Source: Jejubacter sp036620675 (lineage in GTDB: Bacteria > Pseudomonadota > Gammaproteobacteria > Enterobacterales > Enterobacteriaceae). From it: DNA of 64,000 nucleotides. The stretch is from NCBI GenBank assembly GCA_036620675.1, contig JAZHEE010000004.1; one strand, given 5' to 3'. Position 1 is the stretch's first letter; the number at the start of each line of letters is the position of its first letter. The position numbers and the translations under genes were made by a program. Of the stretch, positions 18,253 through 26,814 are shown piece by piece. The notes under the pieces were generated by a model. The model was given only the letters and a program-made list of their open reading frames with translations, did not search any database and was not told the origin of the DNA.

Positions 18253-19224
18253 TTACTGAAGCTGTTTTTTAGCGTCATTACGCTTGTTAACCCAGGCGTT
18301 TACCAGCAGTGTGATGGTCAGAATACCGCCCACCACGCCCAGCGAGATGGCGATGGGGATGTGCCAGAAGTCGACAATCAGCATCTTAATGCCGATAAAT
18401 ACCAGAATCACCGCCAGCCCGTATTTCAGCATTGAGAAGCGCTCGGCCACCCCCGCCAGCAGGAAGTACATGGCGCGCAGGCCCAGAATCGCGAACAGGT
18501 TCGAGGTCAGGACGATAAAGGGATCGGTGGTGACGGCAAAGATAGCCGGAATGCTGTCTACCGCGAAGATAACATCGCTCAGTTCCACCATAATCAGCAC
18601 CAGCAGCAGCGGTGTGGCGAACAGCACGCCTTTCTTACGCACAAAAAAGTGTTCGTTTTCAATAGAGTCCGTCATACGCAGATGGCCACGCAGCCAGCGC
18701 ACCAGCGGTTTATCGCCAATGCCGCTTTCATCATCTTCTTTGACGATGGCCATTTTAATACCGGTAAACAGCAGGAAAGCGCCGAACAGGTAGAGGATCC
18801 AGTCGAAGCGGGCGATTAGCCAGCTACCGGTAAAGATCATAATGGTTCGTAGCACGATGGCGCCCAGAACGCCGTAGACCAGCACCCGGCGCTGAAGCGC
18901 TGCGGGAACCGAGAAATAGCTGAACAGCATCAGCCAGACGAAGACGTTGTCTACCGCCAGGGCTTTTTCAATCAGATAACCGGTCAGGAAGGCCAGCGCC
19001 TGGGTATCTGCCACCGCGCGCCCTTCGGTGCCAGCCAGATACCACCAGAAGGCGGCATTAAACAGCAGAGAGAGCGTTACCCAGACGATGGACCAGGCGG
19101 CTGCCTGCTTCATCGACATCGCGTGGGCGCCGCGCCTGCCCTGAAGCAGAAGGTCGATGGCCAGCATGATGGTGACCACGATAGCGAATCCGCCCCATAA
19201 CAGGGGGGTGCCGACAGTATTCAT
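18253..19224 (-). CDS. alx: Alx, TerC-family manganese exporter
   Basis: 323-residue TerC-family membrane protein with about nine helices. Acidic membrane motifs typical of TerC (EKALAVDNVFVW, ELSDVIFAVDSIPA) are intact. E. coli Alx exports Mn2+ and is induced by alkaline pH and manganese through its riboswitch leader. I chose the ATG at 19224 (MNTVGTPLLWGGFA); the frame opens 96 bases earlier, but that part lies inside the leader RNA. Confidence 0.95.
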   Translation of the reverse strand: MNTVGTPLLWGGFAIVVTIMLAIDLLLQGRRGAHAMSMKQAAAWSIVWVTLSLLFNAAFWWYLAGTEGRAVADTQALAFLTGYLIEKALAVDNVFVWLMLFSYFSVPAALQRRVLVYGVLGAIVLRTIMIFTGSWLIARFDWILYLFGAFLLFTGIKMAIVKEDDESGIGDKPLVRWLRGHLRMTDSIENEHFFVRKKGVLFATPLLLVLIMVELSDVIFAVDSIPAIFAVTTDPFIVLTSNLFAILGLRAMYFLLAGVAERFSMLKYGLAVILVFIGIKMLIVDFWHIPIAISLGVVGGILTITLLVNAWVNKRNDAKKQLQ

Positions 19225-19234
19225 AGAGAGTTCC

Positions 19235-19272
19235 TTCAAAACAAAAAACGGCCAACGTCGGAAGACGTTAGC
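19235..19272 (-). terminator. Riboswitch expression-platform terminator of alx
   Basis: On the minus strand the stem GGCTAACGTC/GACGTTGGCC is followed by GTTTTTTGTTTTG and lies 11 bases before the alx start. It is the intrinsic terminator expected to be exclusive with the ligand-bound riboswitch fold. Confidence 0.85.
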
Positions 19273-19282
19273 CGCAATTGCT

Positions 19283-19437
19283 GCGTTGCAGTTACACCTC
19301 GCCTTCCGGCAAGGTCTCACTTACAACGTGGACTATACTCTTCATCATAGCGAGTATAGAAAATCATCCACACTGCCCGGCGACCGGAAACACAAGGTTT
19401 CGTAATGACGATCCACCGGCAATGAAGTTACTCCCCT
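19283..19437 (-). promoter_or_regulatory. yybP-ykoY manganese riboswitch (PRE element)
   Basis: On the minus strand the leader begins with AAGGGGAGTAAC, which carries the family signature GGGGAGUA, and later has GAGACCTTGCCGGAAGGCGA, which matches the conserved ACC/GC-rich junction. It lies in the alx leader, where E. coli has the pH-responsive element, now known as a Mn2+-sensing riboswitch. Binding at alkaline pH favours antitermination and translation of alx. Exact 5' boundary is approximate. Confidence 0.9.
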
Positions 19438-19504
19438 TTGCGCTGATTACCATAGGCGAGCCTGTGAGCGGGGTCAAATTCTGTTACCGGTTATTTACCT
19501 GAAT

Positions 19505-20503
19505 TTACGTTGTGGGTTGGACATCTATGCCATCCGCCGGGAACACCACGCCGGTCTGGGCGCGGATTCGGGTCAGCAGGCGTGCGGTGCTGCGGCTTAA
19601 CTGAAGTCCCGGGTGGTTCACTTCCCGCTCTTCCACCAGACGAGCGAAGGCTTCCGCTTCGTACAGCATGGTGTTGATATGCTGAGGCTCGGTCAGATCC
19701 TGCGGCGTGCCGCCGCGCGGAATAAAGGTGATGCGTTGCAGCTCTGAAATCCGCTCAATCACCAGCGAGCCCTTTTCACCCTGGATTTCGCTCGGCAGCG
19801 TCGAGTTGCTCACCTTGGAATGCAGCAGCGTCAGGCTGAATTCGCCGTAGTCCATCAGCACGCTGCCGTGGCCGTCGACGCCGCTTTCCAGTAGTGTCGC
19901 GTGGGACTGTATGGCATGCGGCTCGCCCCACAGCGCCAGCGCGGTAGCCAGGCAGTAATAGCCGATATCCATAATCGAGCCATTGGAAAAGGCCGGATTA
20001 AAGGTATTGGGGTTTTCGCCCGCCAGGTAGCGCGGATAGCGCGAGGAGTACTGACAGTAGTTAAACAGCACCTTACGTAGCTTACCGACCCGCGGCAGCG
20101 CCTGGCGCAACGCCGTAAAGTTGGGCAGGTACGCGGTCTTGAATGCTTCGAACAGCACGAGCTGGTTGTCGCGTGCCAGTTGGATCGCAGCTTTGGCTTC
20201 CTGGAGGTTTGAGGTCAGCGGCTTTTCGCAAATCACGTGTTTGCCGTGCTCCAGCATCAGCTGGATCTGCGGAAAGTGCAGGGAATTAGGGCTGGCGATG
20301 TAGACTGCGTCGATGGCATCGCTGCGCGCCAGACTTTCCAGTGAAGTGAACAGCCTGTCGACCGGATAATCCCGGGCGAATTCGTGGGCGTTCTCAAGGG
20401 TACGTGAATAGACAGCGGTCAGGGTATACAGGCCGCTTTCATGGGCGGCATCGACAAACTGGCGGGTGATCCAGTTGGTTCCTATTACGGCAAGACGTAT
20501 CAT
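19505..20503 (-). CDS. ygjR: Gfo/Idh/MocA-family oxidoreductase YgjR
   Basis: 332-residue NAD(P)-dependent oxidoreductase of the Gfo/Idh/MocA family. The Rossmann motif at the N-terminus is GTNWITRQF, followed by the family motif CEKPLTSNLQEAK (the lysine is the usual catalytic residue) around residue 95. Substrate unknown. It keeps the E. coli position between alx and ygjP, although ygjQ is missing and another dehydrogenase lies between. Confidence 0.9.
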   Translation of the reverse strand: MIRLAVIGTNWITRQFVDAAHESGLYTLTAVYSRTLENAHEFARDYPVDRLFTSLESLARSDAIDAVYIASPNSLHFPQIQLMLEHGKHVICEKPLTSNLQEAKAAIQLARDNQLVLFEAFKTAYLPNFTALRQALPRVGKLRKVLFNYCQYSSRYPRYLAGENPNTFNPAFSNGSIMDIGYYCLATALALWGEPHAIQSHATLLESGVDGHGSVLMDYGEFSLTLLHSKVSNSTLPSEIQGEKGSLVIERISELQRITFIPRGGTPQDLTEPQHINTMLYEAEAFARLVEEREVNHPGLQLSRSTARLLTRIRAQTGVVFPADGIDVQPTT

Positions 20504-20614
20504 TTTTGAGGATATTCTCCAAAGCCAGACTCACGAACAGCGTAGCAGGATGTTAAGTAAAAACCTGTGCGCGATACCGCTTCCCCGTCATATGGCGAGG
20601 AAGCGGTGGTCGTA

Positions 20615-21562
20615 TCAGGCGCGGTTTACCTGATTTTTTATCGCGCCGGCCTGCCATCCGGCCAGATTTTCATTGATGCCCTGAATCAGGTTCTCCACGC
20701 TGGCCTCGCTTGCCCAGGCGACGTGGGGAGTAATAATCAGATTATCCTGGTGGGTTTCCAGCAGCGGGCTACCGCTGCGCGGCGGCTCTTGCGTCAGAAC
20801 GTCCAGCGCGGCGCCGCCGAGGGGGCCGTCGCGCAGCGCCTGGGCCAGCGCAGCTTCGTCAATCAGCGGCCCGCGGGCGCTGTTGATTAGCAGCGCGCCC
20901 GGCTTCATGGCGCTCAGGGTGGCGGCATCGAACAGGTGGCGGGTCTGCGGCGTTAACGGGCAGTGTAGACTGATAACGTCGCTGTGGGCCAGCACCTCGT
21001 CAAAGGCGGTATAGCCGTCGCGCACGCCAGGCGCTTGCTTATGCTCGGCGAACAGCACCTTCATGCCCAGCGCTTCGGCCTTTTGCGCCACGGCGCGCCC
21101 GGTGGCGCCGCGGCCAAAGATACCTAAGGTGGCGCCCTGGAGATCGCGAATCAGCGGCCCCTGAATACAGAAGTGGGGGGCGCTCTGCCATTCGGCAAAG
21201 GCGCGACGGCGGTATTCGACCAGATGACGACGCAGGGCGAAAATGTTGCCGATAACCGTTTCGGCCACGCTATTGGTGGAATAGCCCGGTACGTTGCTGA
21301 CCGCGATCCCCTGCTGGCGGCAGGCGTCGATATCCACGCAGTCATAGCCCGTGGCGGCAACGCATATATAGCGCAGATCCGGCAGATCCTTCAGAACGTC
21401 TGCCCGCAGTTGTACCTTGTTGGTGATAGCGACAGTGGCGCCGCGCAGTGCATCCGGCAACTCATCGGGTAGGGTGCTGCCGCGATAAGACCACTCGTCG
21501 CACCAGTCGGGTTGAGGGATCGGTAAAGGAAGGGTATCGCCGTCGAGCGTTACGATCTTCAT
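20615..21562 (-). CDS. D-2-hydroxyacid dehydrogenase (glycerate/hydroxypyruvate reductase type)
   Basis: 315-residue NAD(P)-dependent dehydrogenase. The nucleotide motif is GIFGRGATGRAV (about residue 148), and the catalytic Arg, Glu and His lie in NSARGPLIDE, LTQEPP and TPHVAWAS. It resembles glycerate dehydrogenase/hydroxypyruvate reductase of other enterobacteria. It occupies the position of ygjQ in E. coli, between ygjR and ygjP, so it is probably a lineage-specific insertion or replacement. Substrate cannot be fixed from sequence. Confidence 0.88.
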   Translation of the reverse strand: MKIVTLDGDTLPLPIPQPDWCDEWSYRGSTLPDELPDALRGATVAITNKVQLRADVLKDLPDLRYICVAATGYDCVDIDACRQQGIAVSNVPGYSTNSVAETVIGNIFALRRHLVEYRRRAFAEWQSAPHFCIQGPLIRDLQGATLGIFGRGATGRAVAQKAEALGMKVLFAEHKQAPGVRDGYTAFDEVLAHSDVISLHCPLTPQTRHLFDAATLSAMKPGALLINSARGPLIDEAALAQALRDGPLGGAALDVLTQEPPRSGSPLLETHQDNLIITPHVAWASEASVENLIQGINENLAGWQAGAIKNQVNRA

Positions 21563-21677
21563 GCTGTCTCCTGGGTTATTGTGTTTGTGCCTCCCCTGAA
21601 ATCAGGGGGCAGGACGATCCCAGCATATAGATTCGGAGCAAACGGGTAAAAAACAAATTTTGCAGGGATATTACCGG

Positions 21678-22181
21678 CTAGCGCTCCGCTGCCTGCCGGT
21701 CGCGCCAGGTCAGCCACAGCCGGGTATCGAACTCCAGTTGATGATAGTGGGGCTCCATATGGCAGCACAGCTGATAGAACGCCTTGTTGTGATCTTTCTC
21801 TTTCAGGTGCGCCAGTTCATGAACCACAATCATCCGCAGGAAGGATTCCGGCGCGTTGCGAAACAGCGTCGCGACGCGGATTTCCGCTTTGGCTTTCAGT
21901 TTACCGCCCTGCACCCGGGAGACGGCGCTGTGCAGCCCCAGCGCGTGTTTCATGACGTGGATTTTGTTGTCGTACATCACCCGGCTGACGGGCGGGGCGC
22001 TGCGCAGATAGCGGTTCTTAATCTGCTGAACATAGTCCCACAGCGCTTTATCGCTGGCGATATCGTGGCGCTGTGGATAGCGGCTTTGCAGCACGGCGCC
22101 CAGTTGGCCCTGGTCGATAAGCGCGCGAACCTGCGTCAGTAGCGATTCAGGATAGCCCTGCAGGTAAGTGAGCGTCGTCAT
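21678..22181 (-). CDS. ygjP: YgjP, HExxH metal-dependent hydrolase
   Basis: 167-residue YgjP-like protein with the zinc motif HELAHLKEKDHNKAF (HExxH, third ligand downstream). The family was classed with M48-like metallopeptidases; the E. coli protein has been reported as a UTP pyrophosphatase, which I state from memory. Minus strand, divergent from rlmG; a 105-bp gap with both promoters separates them. Confidence 0.9.
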   Translation of the reverse strand: MTTLTYLQGYPESLLTQVRALIDQGQLGAVLQSRYPQRHDIASDKALWDYVQQIKNRYLRSAPPVSRVMYDNKIHVMKHALGLHSAVSRVQGGKLKAKAEIRVATLFRNAPESFLRMIVVHELAHLKEKDHNKAFYQLCCHMEPHYHQLEFDTRLWLTWRDRQAAER

Positions 22182-22286
22182 GCCTGTCTCCGCTATTGTT
22201 GCGCCCGCGCTTCCCGCAAGCGCCGGGTTTTCAGATATACTCTGGCGTTTTGTTCAGGGTGTGGATTTTATCATCCGGAGGGGTCG

Positions 22287-23426
22287 ATGAGCCAGGTGGA
22301 ACTGGGGGGGCAGCAACTGACGTTGCAGCGTCTTCCCGCAACTGATGATGCTTCGCCGCTACAGGCGTGGGAAGCGGCGGATGAATATCTGTTACAGCAA
22401 GCAGGAGAGCCGGGCGCAGGCCCGCTACTGATACTAAATGACGCCTTTGGCGCGCTGGCCTGCGCTTTGGCCCGGCACCATCCTGTCTGCGTCAGCGACT
22501 CCTTTATCACTCAACAGGCAACGCGCCAGAATTTGCGGCTTAATGGCCTGGATGAATCGGCGGTCACGCTGCAAGGTAGCCTGGATCCTCTGCCTCAGAC
22601 GCCGTCGCTGGTGCTTATTAAAGTGCCGAAACAGCTGGCGCTGCTGGAATATCAGCTGCGTGCCCTGCGAGCCGTGGTGACGCCGGAAACCCGGATCGTC
22701 GCCGCCGCTAAAGCCCGGGATATCCATAACTCTACCCTGGCGCTGTTTGAGCGCATTCTGGGGCCGACCACTACAACGCTTGCCTGGAAAAAGGCACGCC
22801 TGATTCACTCTACCTGGAGCGCGCCAGCGCTGGAGGAGGCGCCGCTGACTCACTCGTGGTTGCTGGAAGGTACCTCCTGGCAGATTCACAACCACGCCAA
22901 TGTCTTCGCTCGCTCCGGGCTCGACATCGGTGCCCGCTTCTTTCTGGAGCACCTGCCGGAAAATCTGGAAGGGGAACTGGTGGATCTGGGCTGCGGTAAT
23001 GGGGTGATCGGTATGCGGCTTCTGGCGCAGAACCCCGATGCGACTGTGACTTTTGTCGATGAGTCTTATATGGCCGTCGCTTCCGCTGAACTTAACATAC
23101 AGCACAACCTGCCAGAAGCTCAGGCCCGTAGCCGCTTTATGGTCAATAACGCGCTGGCGGGCGTAGCGCCGGAAAGCCTGGATGCGGTGCTGTGCAATCC
23201 GCCGTTTCATCAACAGCACGCCATTACCGACTATATCGCCTGGCAGATGTTCCAGGATGCCCGGCGTTGCCTGAAATTTGGCGGCGAGTTGCGTATCGTC
23301 GGCAACCGGCACCTTGACTATCACCGCAAGCTGAAGAAGCTGTTTGGCAACTGCGCCGTCGTCGCCAGCAACAAAAAGTTTGTGGTGCTGCGCGCCCTGA
23401 AGCAGCGCAAAAGCAAAGCGCGTTAA
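22287..23426 (+). CDS. rlmG: 23S rRNA m2G1835 methyltransferase
   Basis: S-adenosylmethionine-dependent methyltransferase that modifies G1835 of 23S rRNA. 379 residues, an N-terminal degenerate methyltransferase-like domain (1-180) and a C-terminal catalytic domain with GELVDLGCGNGVIG (motif I) and CNPPFH (motif IV). Ends convergently with fadH; their stop codons overlap by four bases. Confidence 0.96.
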   Translation: MSQVELGGQQLTLQRLPATDDASPLQAWEAADEYLLQQAGEPGAGPLLILNDAFGALACALARHHPVCVSDSFITQQATRQNLRLNGLDESAVTLQGSLDPLPQTPSLVLIKVPKQLALLEYQLRALRAVVTPETRIVAAAKARDIHNSTLALFERILGPTTTTLAWKKARLIHSTWSAPALEEAPLTHSWLLEGTSWQIHNHANVFARSGLDIGARFFLEHLPENLEGELVDLGCGNGVIGMRLLAQNPDATVTFVDESYMAVASAELNIQHNLPEAQARSRFMVNNALAGVAPESLDAVLCNPPFHQQHAITDYIAWQMFQDARRCLKFGGELRIVGNRHLDYHRKLKKLFGNCAVVASNKKFVVLRALKQRKSKAR

Positions 23427-25435
23427 ATCGTCATTCCCAGCCGGGTTCCCTGTTCAATGGCCCTGCGGGCGTCCAGCTCGCGGGCCTGCTGGCAACCGCC
23501 GATCAGGTGCACCGGGCGGGGATCGCCGGCTAGCGCCTGCGCCAGACCGCGTTCCGGCTCCTGACCGGCGCAGACAACTACGTTATCCACCGCCAGCGTG
23601 CGTGCGCCTTCCGGGGTATGAATATGCAGACCTTGATCATCGATGCCCAGATAGGTTACGCCTGAAAGCATCTCCACTCCGCGGGATTTAAGCGCCAGAC
23701 GGTGGATCCAGCCGGTGGTTTTACCAAGGTTTGCGCCCGGCAGGCCGGGTGAGCGCTGGAGCATCACAATGCTGCGCGGGCTGGGATGCGGCCGGGCACC
23801 TTCCGGTAACAGGCCGCCGGAATGATGGAGATCGGTATCGATGCCCCACTCGGCGCAAAACGCGGGAATGCTTTGCGGCGCCGCACTCTGGCTCAGCCAC
23901 AGGGCGGTATCTACGCCAATACCGCCGCAGCCGATAATCGCCACCCGTTTGCCCACCGGTTTTTTATCGCGCAGCACCTCCAGATAACTGAGTACCTTAC
24001 TGTGGTCGATGCCGGGAATCTCCGGCGTTCTCGGGCGGATGCCGCAGGCCAGCACGATCTCATCGAAACCCTTAAGATCTTCAGGGCCAGCGCGATGCTC
24101 CAGGCATAGGCGGATATCCAGATGCTGCAGGCGATGGCGGAAATAGCGTAGCGTTTCGTTGAACTCCGACTTGCCCGGGATCTGCCGGGCGAGGGTGAAC
24201 TGGCCGCCGGGCTCCATCGCGGCGTCGAACAGGGTCACCCGATGGCCGCGCCGGGCGGCGTTAATGGCGAAAGCCAGTCCAGCCGGCCCTGCGCCCACCA
24301 CGGCCAGGTTTTTGGCGACGGTTAAAGGCGCGGGCGTCAGCAGGGTTTCATGACAGGCGCTCGGATTGACCAGGCAGGAGCTCACCTGACCTGCGAACAC
24401 CTGATCCAGGCAGGCCTGGTTGCAGCCGATACAGGTGTTGATGTCCGCCTCATGGCCGGCCTGCGCCTTGCTGAGCAGCGCTGGATCCGCCAGGAAGGGG
24501 CGCGCCATCGAGACCATATCGGCGTCGCCGGCGGCCAGGATCGCCTCCGCCACGCCGGGATCGTTAATGCGATTGGTGGCGATGGTAGGCAGATTAACCC
24601 GCTCTTTCAGGCGGCGGGTCGCCCAGGCGAAGGCCCCGCGCGGCACCGATGCGGCAATAGTCGGGATGCGCGCTTCATGCCAGCCGATACCGCTATTAAT
24701 CAGCGTAATGCCAGCGGCTTCCAGCCGTTGGGCCAGCGTCAGGGATTCTTCAAAGGTGCTGCCGCCTTCCACCAGATCCAGTAGCGACAGGCGCCAGATA
24801 ATGATGAAGTCGTCGCCCACGCTGGCGCGCACCGCGCGTACTACTTCCGTCGCGAAGCGCATTCGCCGTTCGGCGTCGCCCCCCCATTCATCGCTGCGCT
24901 GATTGGTGCGGGCGGCCAGAAACTGATTAATCAGATAGCCTTCGGAACCCATAATTTCCACGCCGTCGTAGCCTGCTTCCCGGGCAAGCATGGCGCAGCG
25001 GGCGAAGTCCCCGATAAGCTGGCGGATTTCCCGGGGCGTCAGGGCATGGGGCGTAAAGCGGTTGATGGGCGCGCGCAGAGCGGAGGGCGCTACCGGATGA
25101 GGCTGATAGCTGTAGCGCCCGGTATGCAGAATCTGTAATGCGATGCGTCCGTCATACTGATGTACGGCCCGGGTAATGATTCGATGGGGCGCCAACTGGC
25201 TGCTGGCGTTGAGCAGCGCGCCGCCGGGCATGGTAACGCCGCTGGGTTCAGGAGCGATGCCGCCGGTTACAATCAGCCCCACGCCGTGACGTGCCCGTTC
25301 GGCATAGAAAGCGGCCAGCCGTTCTGCGCCATCCGGGCGTTCTTCCAGTCCGGTATGCATTGAGCCCATCAGCACCCGGTTCTTTAATGTGATGAATCCC
25401 AAATCCAGCGGTGTAAACAGTGTGGGGTAGCGCAT
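23423..25435 (-). CDS. fadH: 2,4-dienoyl-CoA reductase
   Basis: NADPH-dependent reductase for beta-oxidation of unsaturated fatty acids with even-position double bonds; one FMN, one FAD and one 4Fe-4S cluster. The TIM-barrel old-yellow-enzyme domain (1-330) holds the SEGYLINQFLAARTNQR segment, the cluster cysteines lie in CIGCNQACLDQVF...SSCLVNP, and GAGPAGLAFAINAA binds FAD. I chose the ATG at 25435 (MRYPTLFTPLDLGF) by family alignment; an ATG seven codons upstream is in frame. 670 residues. Confidence 0.96.
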   Translation of the reverse strand: MRYPTLFTPLDLGFITLKNRVLMGSMHTGLEERPDGAERLAAFYAERARHGVGLIVTGGIAPEPSGVTMPGGALLNASSQLAPHRIITRAVHQYDGRIALQILHTGRYSYQPHPVAPSALRAPINRFTPHALTPREIRQLIGDFARCAMLAREAGYDGVEIMGSEGYLINQFLAARTNQRSDEWGGDAERRMRFATEVVRAVRASVGDDFIIIWRLSLLDLVEGGSTFEESLTLAQRLEAAGITLINSGIGWHEARIPTIAASVPRGAFAWATRRLKERVNLPTIATNRINDPGVAEAILAAGDADMVSMARPFLADPALLSKAQAGHEADINTCIGCNQACLDQVFAGQVSSCLVNPSACHETLLTPAPLTVAKNLAVVGAGPAGLAFAINAARRGHRVTLFDAAMEPGGQFTLARQIPGKSEFNETLRYFRHRLQHLDIRLCLEHRAGPEDLKGFDEIVLACGIRPRTPEIPGIDHSKVLSYLEVLRDKKPVGKRVAIIGCGGIGVDTALWLSQSAAPQSIPAFCAEWGIDTDLHHSGGLLPEGARPHPSPRSIVMLQRSPGLPGANLGKTTGWIHRLALKSRGVEMLSGVTYLGIDDQGLHIHTPEGARTLAVDNVVVCAGQEPERGLAQALAGDPRPVHLIGGCQQARELDARRAIEQGTRLGMTI

Positions 25436-25800
25436 AATGGGTTCCGGTGCGAACAATTCATGTGGTCGGATGAGTTAAGGATAATTGGCTGTTGGCGATC
25501 GGGCCTGCTGAGGATTAAGGATTGTGACGGAATTCACGCAGAGCACATGCGGTAAGGGATGAACGCCGTAGCGACATTAAAAGGCGGGACTATTTAATTT
25601 CGCCCGGGAAACAGATGTAATGATTTGTCTGTTATTGGTCTTATTTGAAAGTAACAGCAACCTTTTCCCGTGCTTGTTATTTTGTGAGCTTATATTAATT
25701 TCATGAAGAAAGTTACACGAGTCGTTGACGAGATTAGCGCTGTGCCAGCTGCTGTACAGCGGCTTTACACTATGCCATCTGTTGCCGGCGCTGGAGCAGC
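25436..25800. other. Intergenic region upstream of fadH
   Basis: About 365 bp holding the fadH promoter side and, to the right, the start of a decayed gene. In E. coli ygjK, the ebg genes, patA and aer lie between fadH and yqjI; all are missing here. I see no intact gene. Confidence 0.4.
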
Positions 25801-25977
25801 CGCGATAGCGAAGACATTAAGGTGACGGTCACCGGCGCTCCGGCGCCGATTCTGGAAGATGAAACCCTGCACGAAGCCATTGACCGCGCTGACAAGGCGA
25901 TGTCTTTCGGCAAAACCACCGGCCGCAATCACTGCATTGTGACCGGCCCGAAAGGCGCGTTCATCAATGTGAGCTAA
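25801..25977 (+). pseudogene. C-terminal remnant of a diguanylate cyclase (GGDEF domain)
   Basis: The frame ending at the TAA after INVS reads LHEAIDRADKAMSFGKTTGR followed by NHCIV, the last helix of a GGDEF domain (compare AxxRADxAMYxxKxxGRN in family members such as DgcZ), preceded by IKVTVTGAPAP where VTVSxGIA is expected. No GGEEF active-site loop and no start with a ribosome binding site remain upstream; that frame becomes cysteine-rich nonsense. It is a truncated leftover, directly downstream of yqjI. Confidence 0.7.
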
Positions 25978-25982
25978 CGCTT

Positions 25983-26537
25983 TTATTCAAGCTGCGCTAT
26001 TTCCTGCGCGGCTTTGTCGATGACGGCGACGATGCGCTTTAACCGCGCTTCGTCGCACTCCCCCTGATTGACCTGTAGATCGAGTACCGCCTTAAAATTT
26101 TCCAGCGCCCGCTTCATTTGCGGGTTTTTACGCAACTGATGGCCTACGGCGCGCGCTTTCAGACGCTGGTGGATATGAGTCAGATGTTCCCGATGCTGTT
26201 CCAGGAACATTTCTCCTTCCGGGGTGATAGCTATGCGCTTACGACCGCCTTCCTCTTCGCTGATATTGACGCACTGCTGCCGGGCCAGCAGTTCGAGCGT
26301 GGGGTAGATCACGCCCGGGCTGGGGGCGTAGTGGCCGCCGGTCAGCCCTTCAATAGCCTTAATTAACTCATAACCGTGGCTGGCGCCATGGATCAGGATG
26401 TCGAGGATGATCAGCCGCAGCTCGCCGTGGCCGAAGAAGCGCGGACGCTTGCCGTGTCGGCCTCCGCGCCCGTGATGGGGGGCTTCATGGCCCAGTTCAC
26501 CGGCAACGGAGCCCCAGGGATTATCGCTGTCACGCAT
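25983..26537 (-). CDS. yqjI: YqjI, nickel-responsive PadR-type repressor
   Basis: 184-residue PadR-family repressor. The N-terminal extension is rich in histidine (HEAPHHGRGGRHG) and is the expected metal-binding segment; the winged helix follows (ELRLIILDILIHGASHGYELIKA to SPGVIYPTLELL). In E. coli YqjI represses itself and yqjH and is released by nickel, linking nickel excess to iron homeostasis. Divergent from yqjH, with two matching palindromes between them. Confidence 0.95.
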   Translation of the reverse strand: MRDSDNPWGSVAGELGHEAPHHGRGGRHGKRPRFFGHGELRLIILDILIHGASHGYELIKAIEGLTGGHYAPSPGVIYPTLELLARQQCVNISEEEGGRKRIAITPEGEMFLEQHREHLTHIHQRLKARAVGHQLRKNPQMKRALENFKAVLDLQVNQGECDEARLKRIVAVIDKAAQEIAQLE

Positions 26538-26555
26538 GATGTGATGTCCTGCTAT

Positions 26556-26569
26556 ATAGATATATCTAT
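26556..26569. promoter_or_regulatory. YqjI operator, yqjI side
   Basis: Perfect palindrome ATAGATATATCTAT 19 bp upstream of the yqjI start, followed by a further half site TATATCTA. The same 12-bp core occurs on the yqjH side, which fits a dimer binding both promoters. Confidence 0.8.
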
Positions 26570-26714
26570 TTATATCTAAAAATTACCAGCATGCAATGAA
26601 ATATGCGTGATTTATATTAATTAATTGATAATTAAGAAATTAATTTCGCTTCTCAATGATGGGTACGCTGTCTGATGGCTATATCAAAAAAAGGTTGCAT
26701 TTAACGCAATCAGG

Positions 26715-26724
26715 AATCATTATC
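26715..26724. promoter_or_regulatory. Possible Fur half site upstream of yqjH
   Basis: AATCATTATC equals the right half of the 19-bp Fur consensus; the left half is poorly matched (about 12 of 19 in total). Fur control of yqjH is known in E. coli, so the site is plausible but weak. Confidence 0.4.
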
Positions 26725-26738
26725 ACTTACACTGAAGT

Positions 26739-26752
26739 TTAGATATATCTAA
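26739..26752. promoter_or_regulatory. YqjI operator, yqjH side
   Basis: Perfect palindrome TTAGATATATCTAA, sharing the core TAGATATATCTA with the site near yqjI and lying 62 bp before the yqjH start, where it would overlap the yqjH promoter. Confidence 0.8.
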
Positions 26753-26814
26753 TAGAGGCAGGCGCCAGTGAGCATGCCTGCACAAGAGTCCTTTTACGGT
26801 TGAAGAGAGAAACG

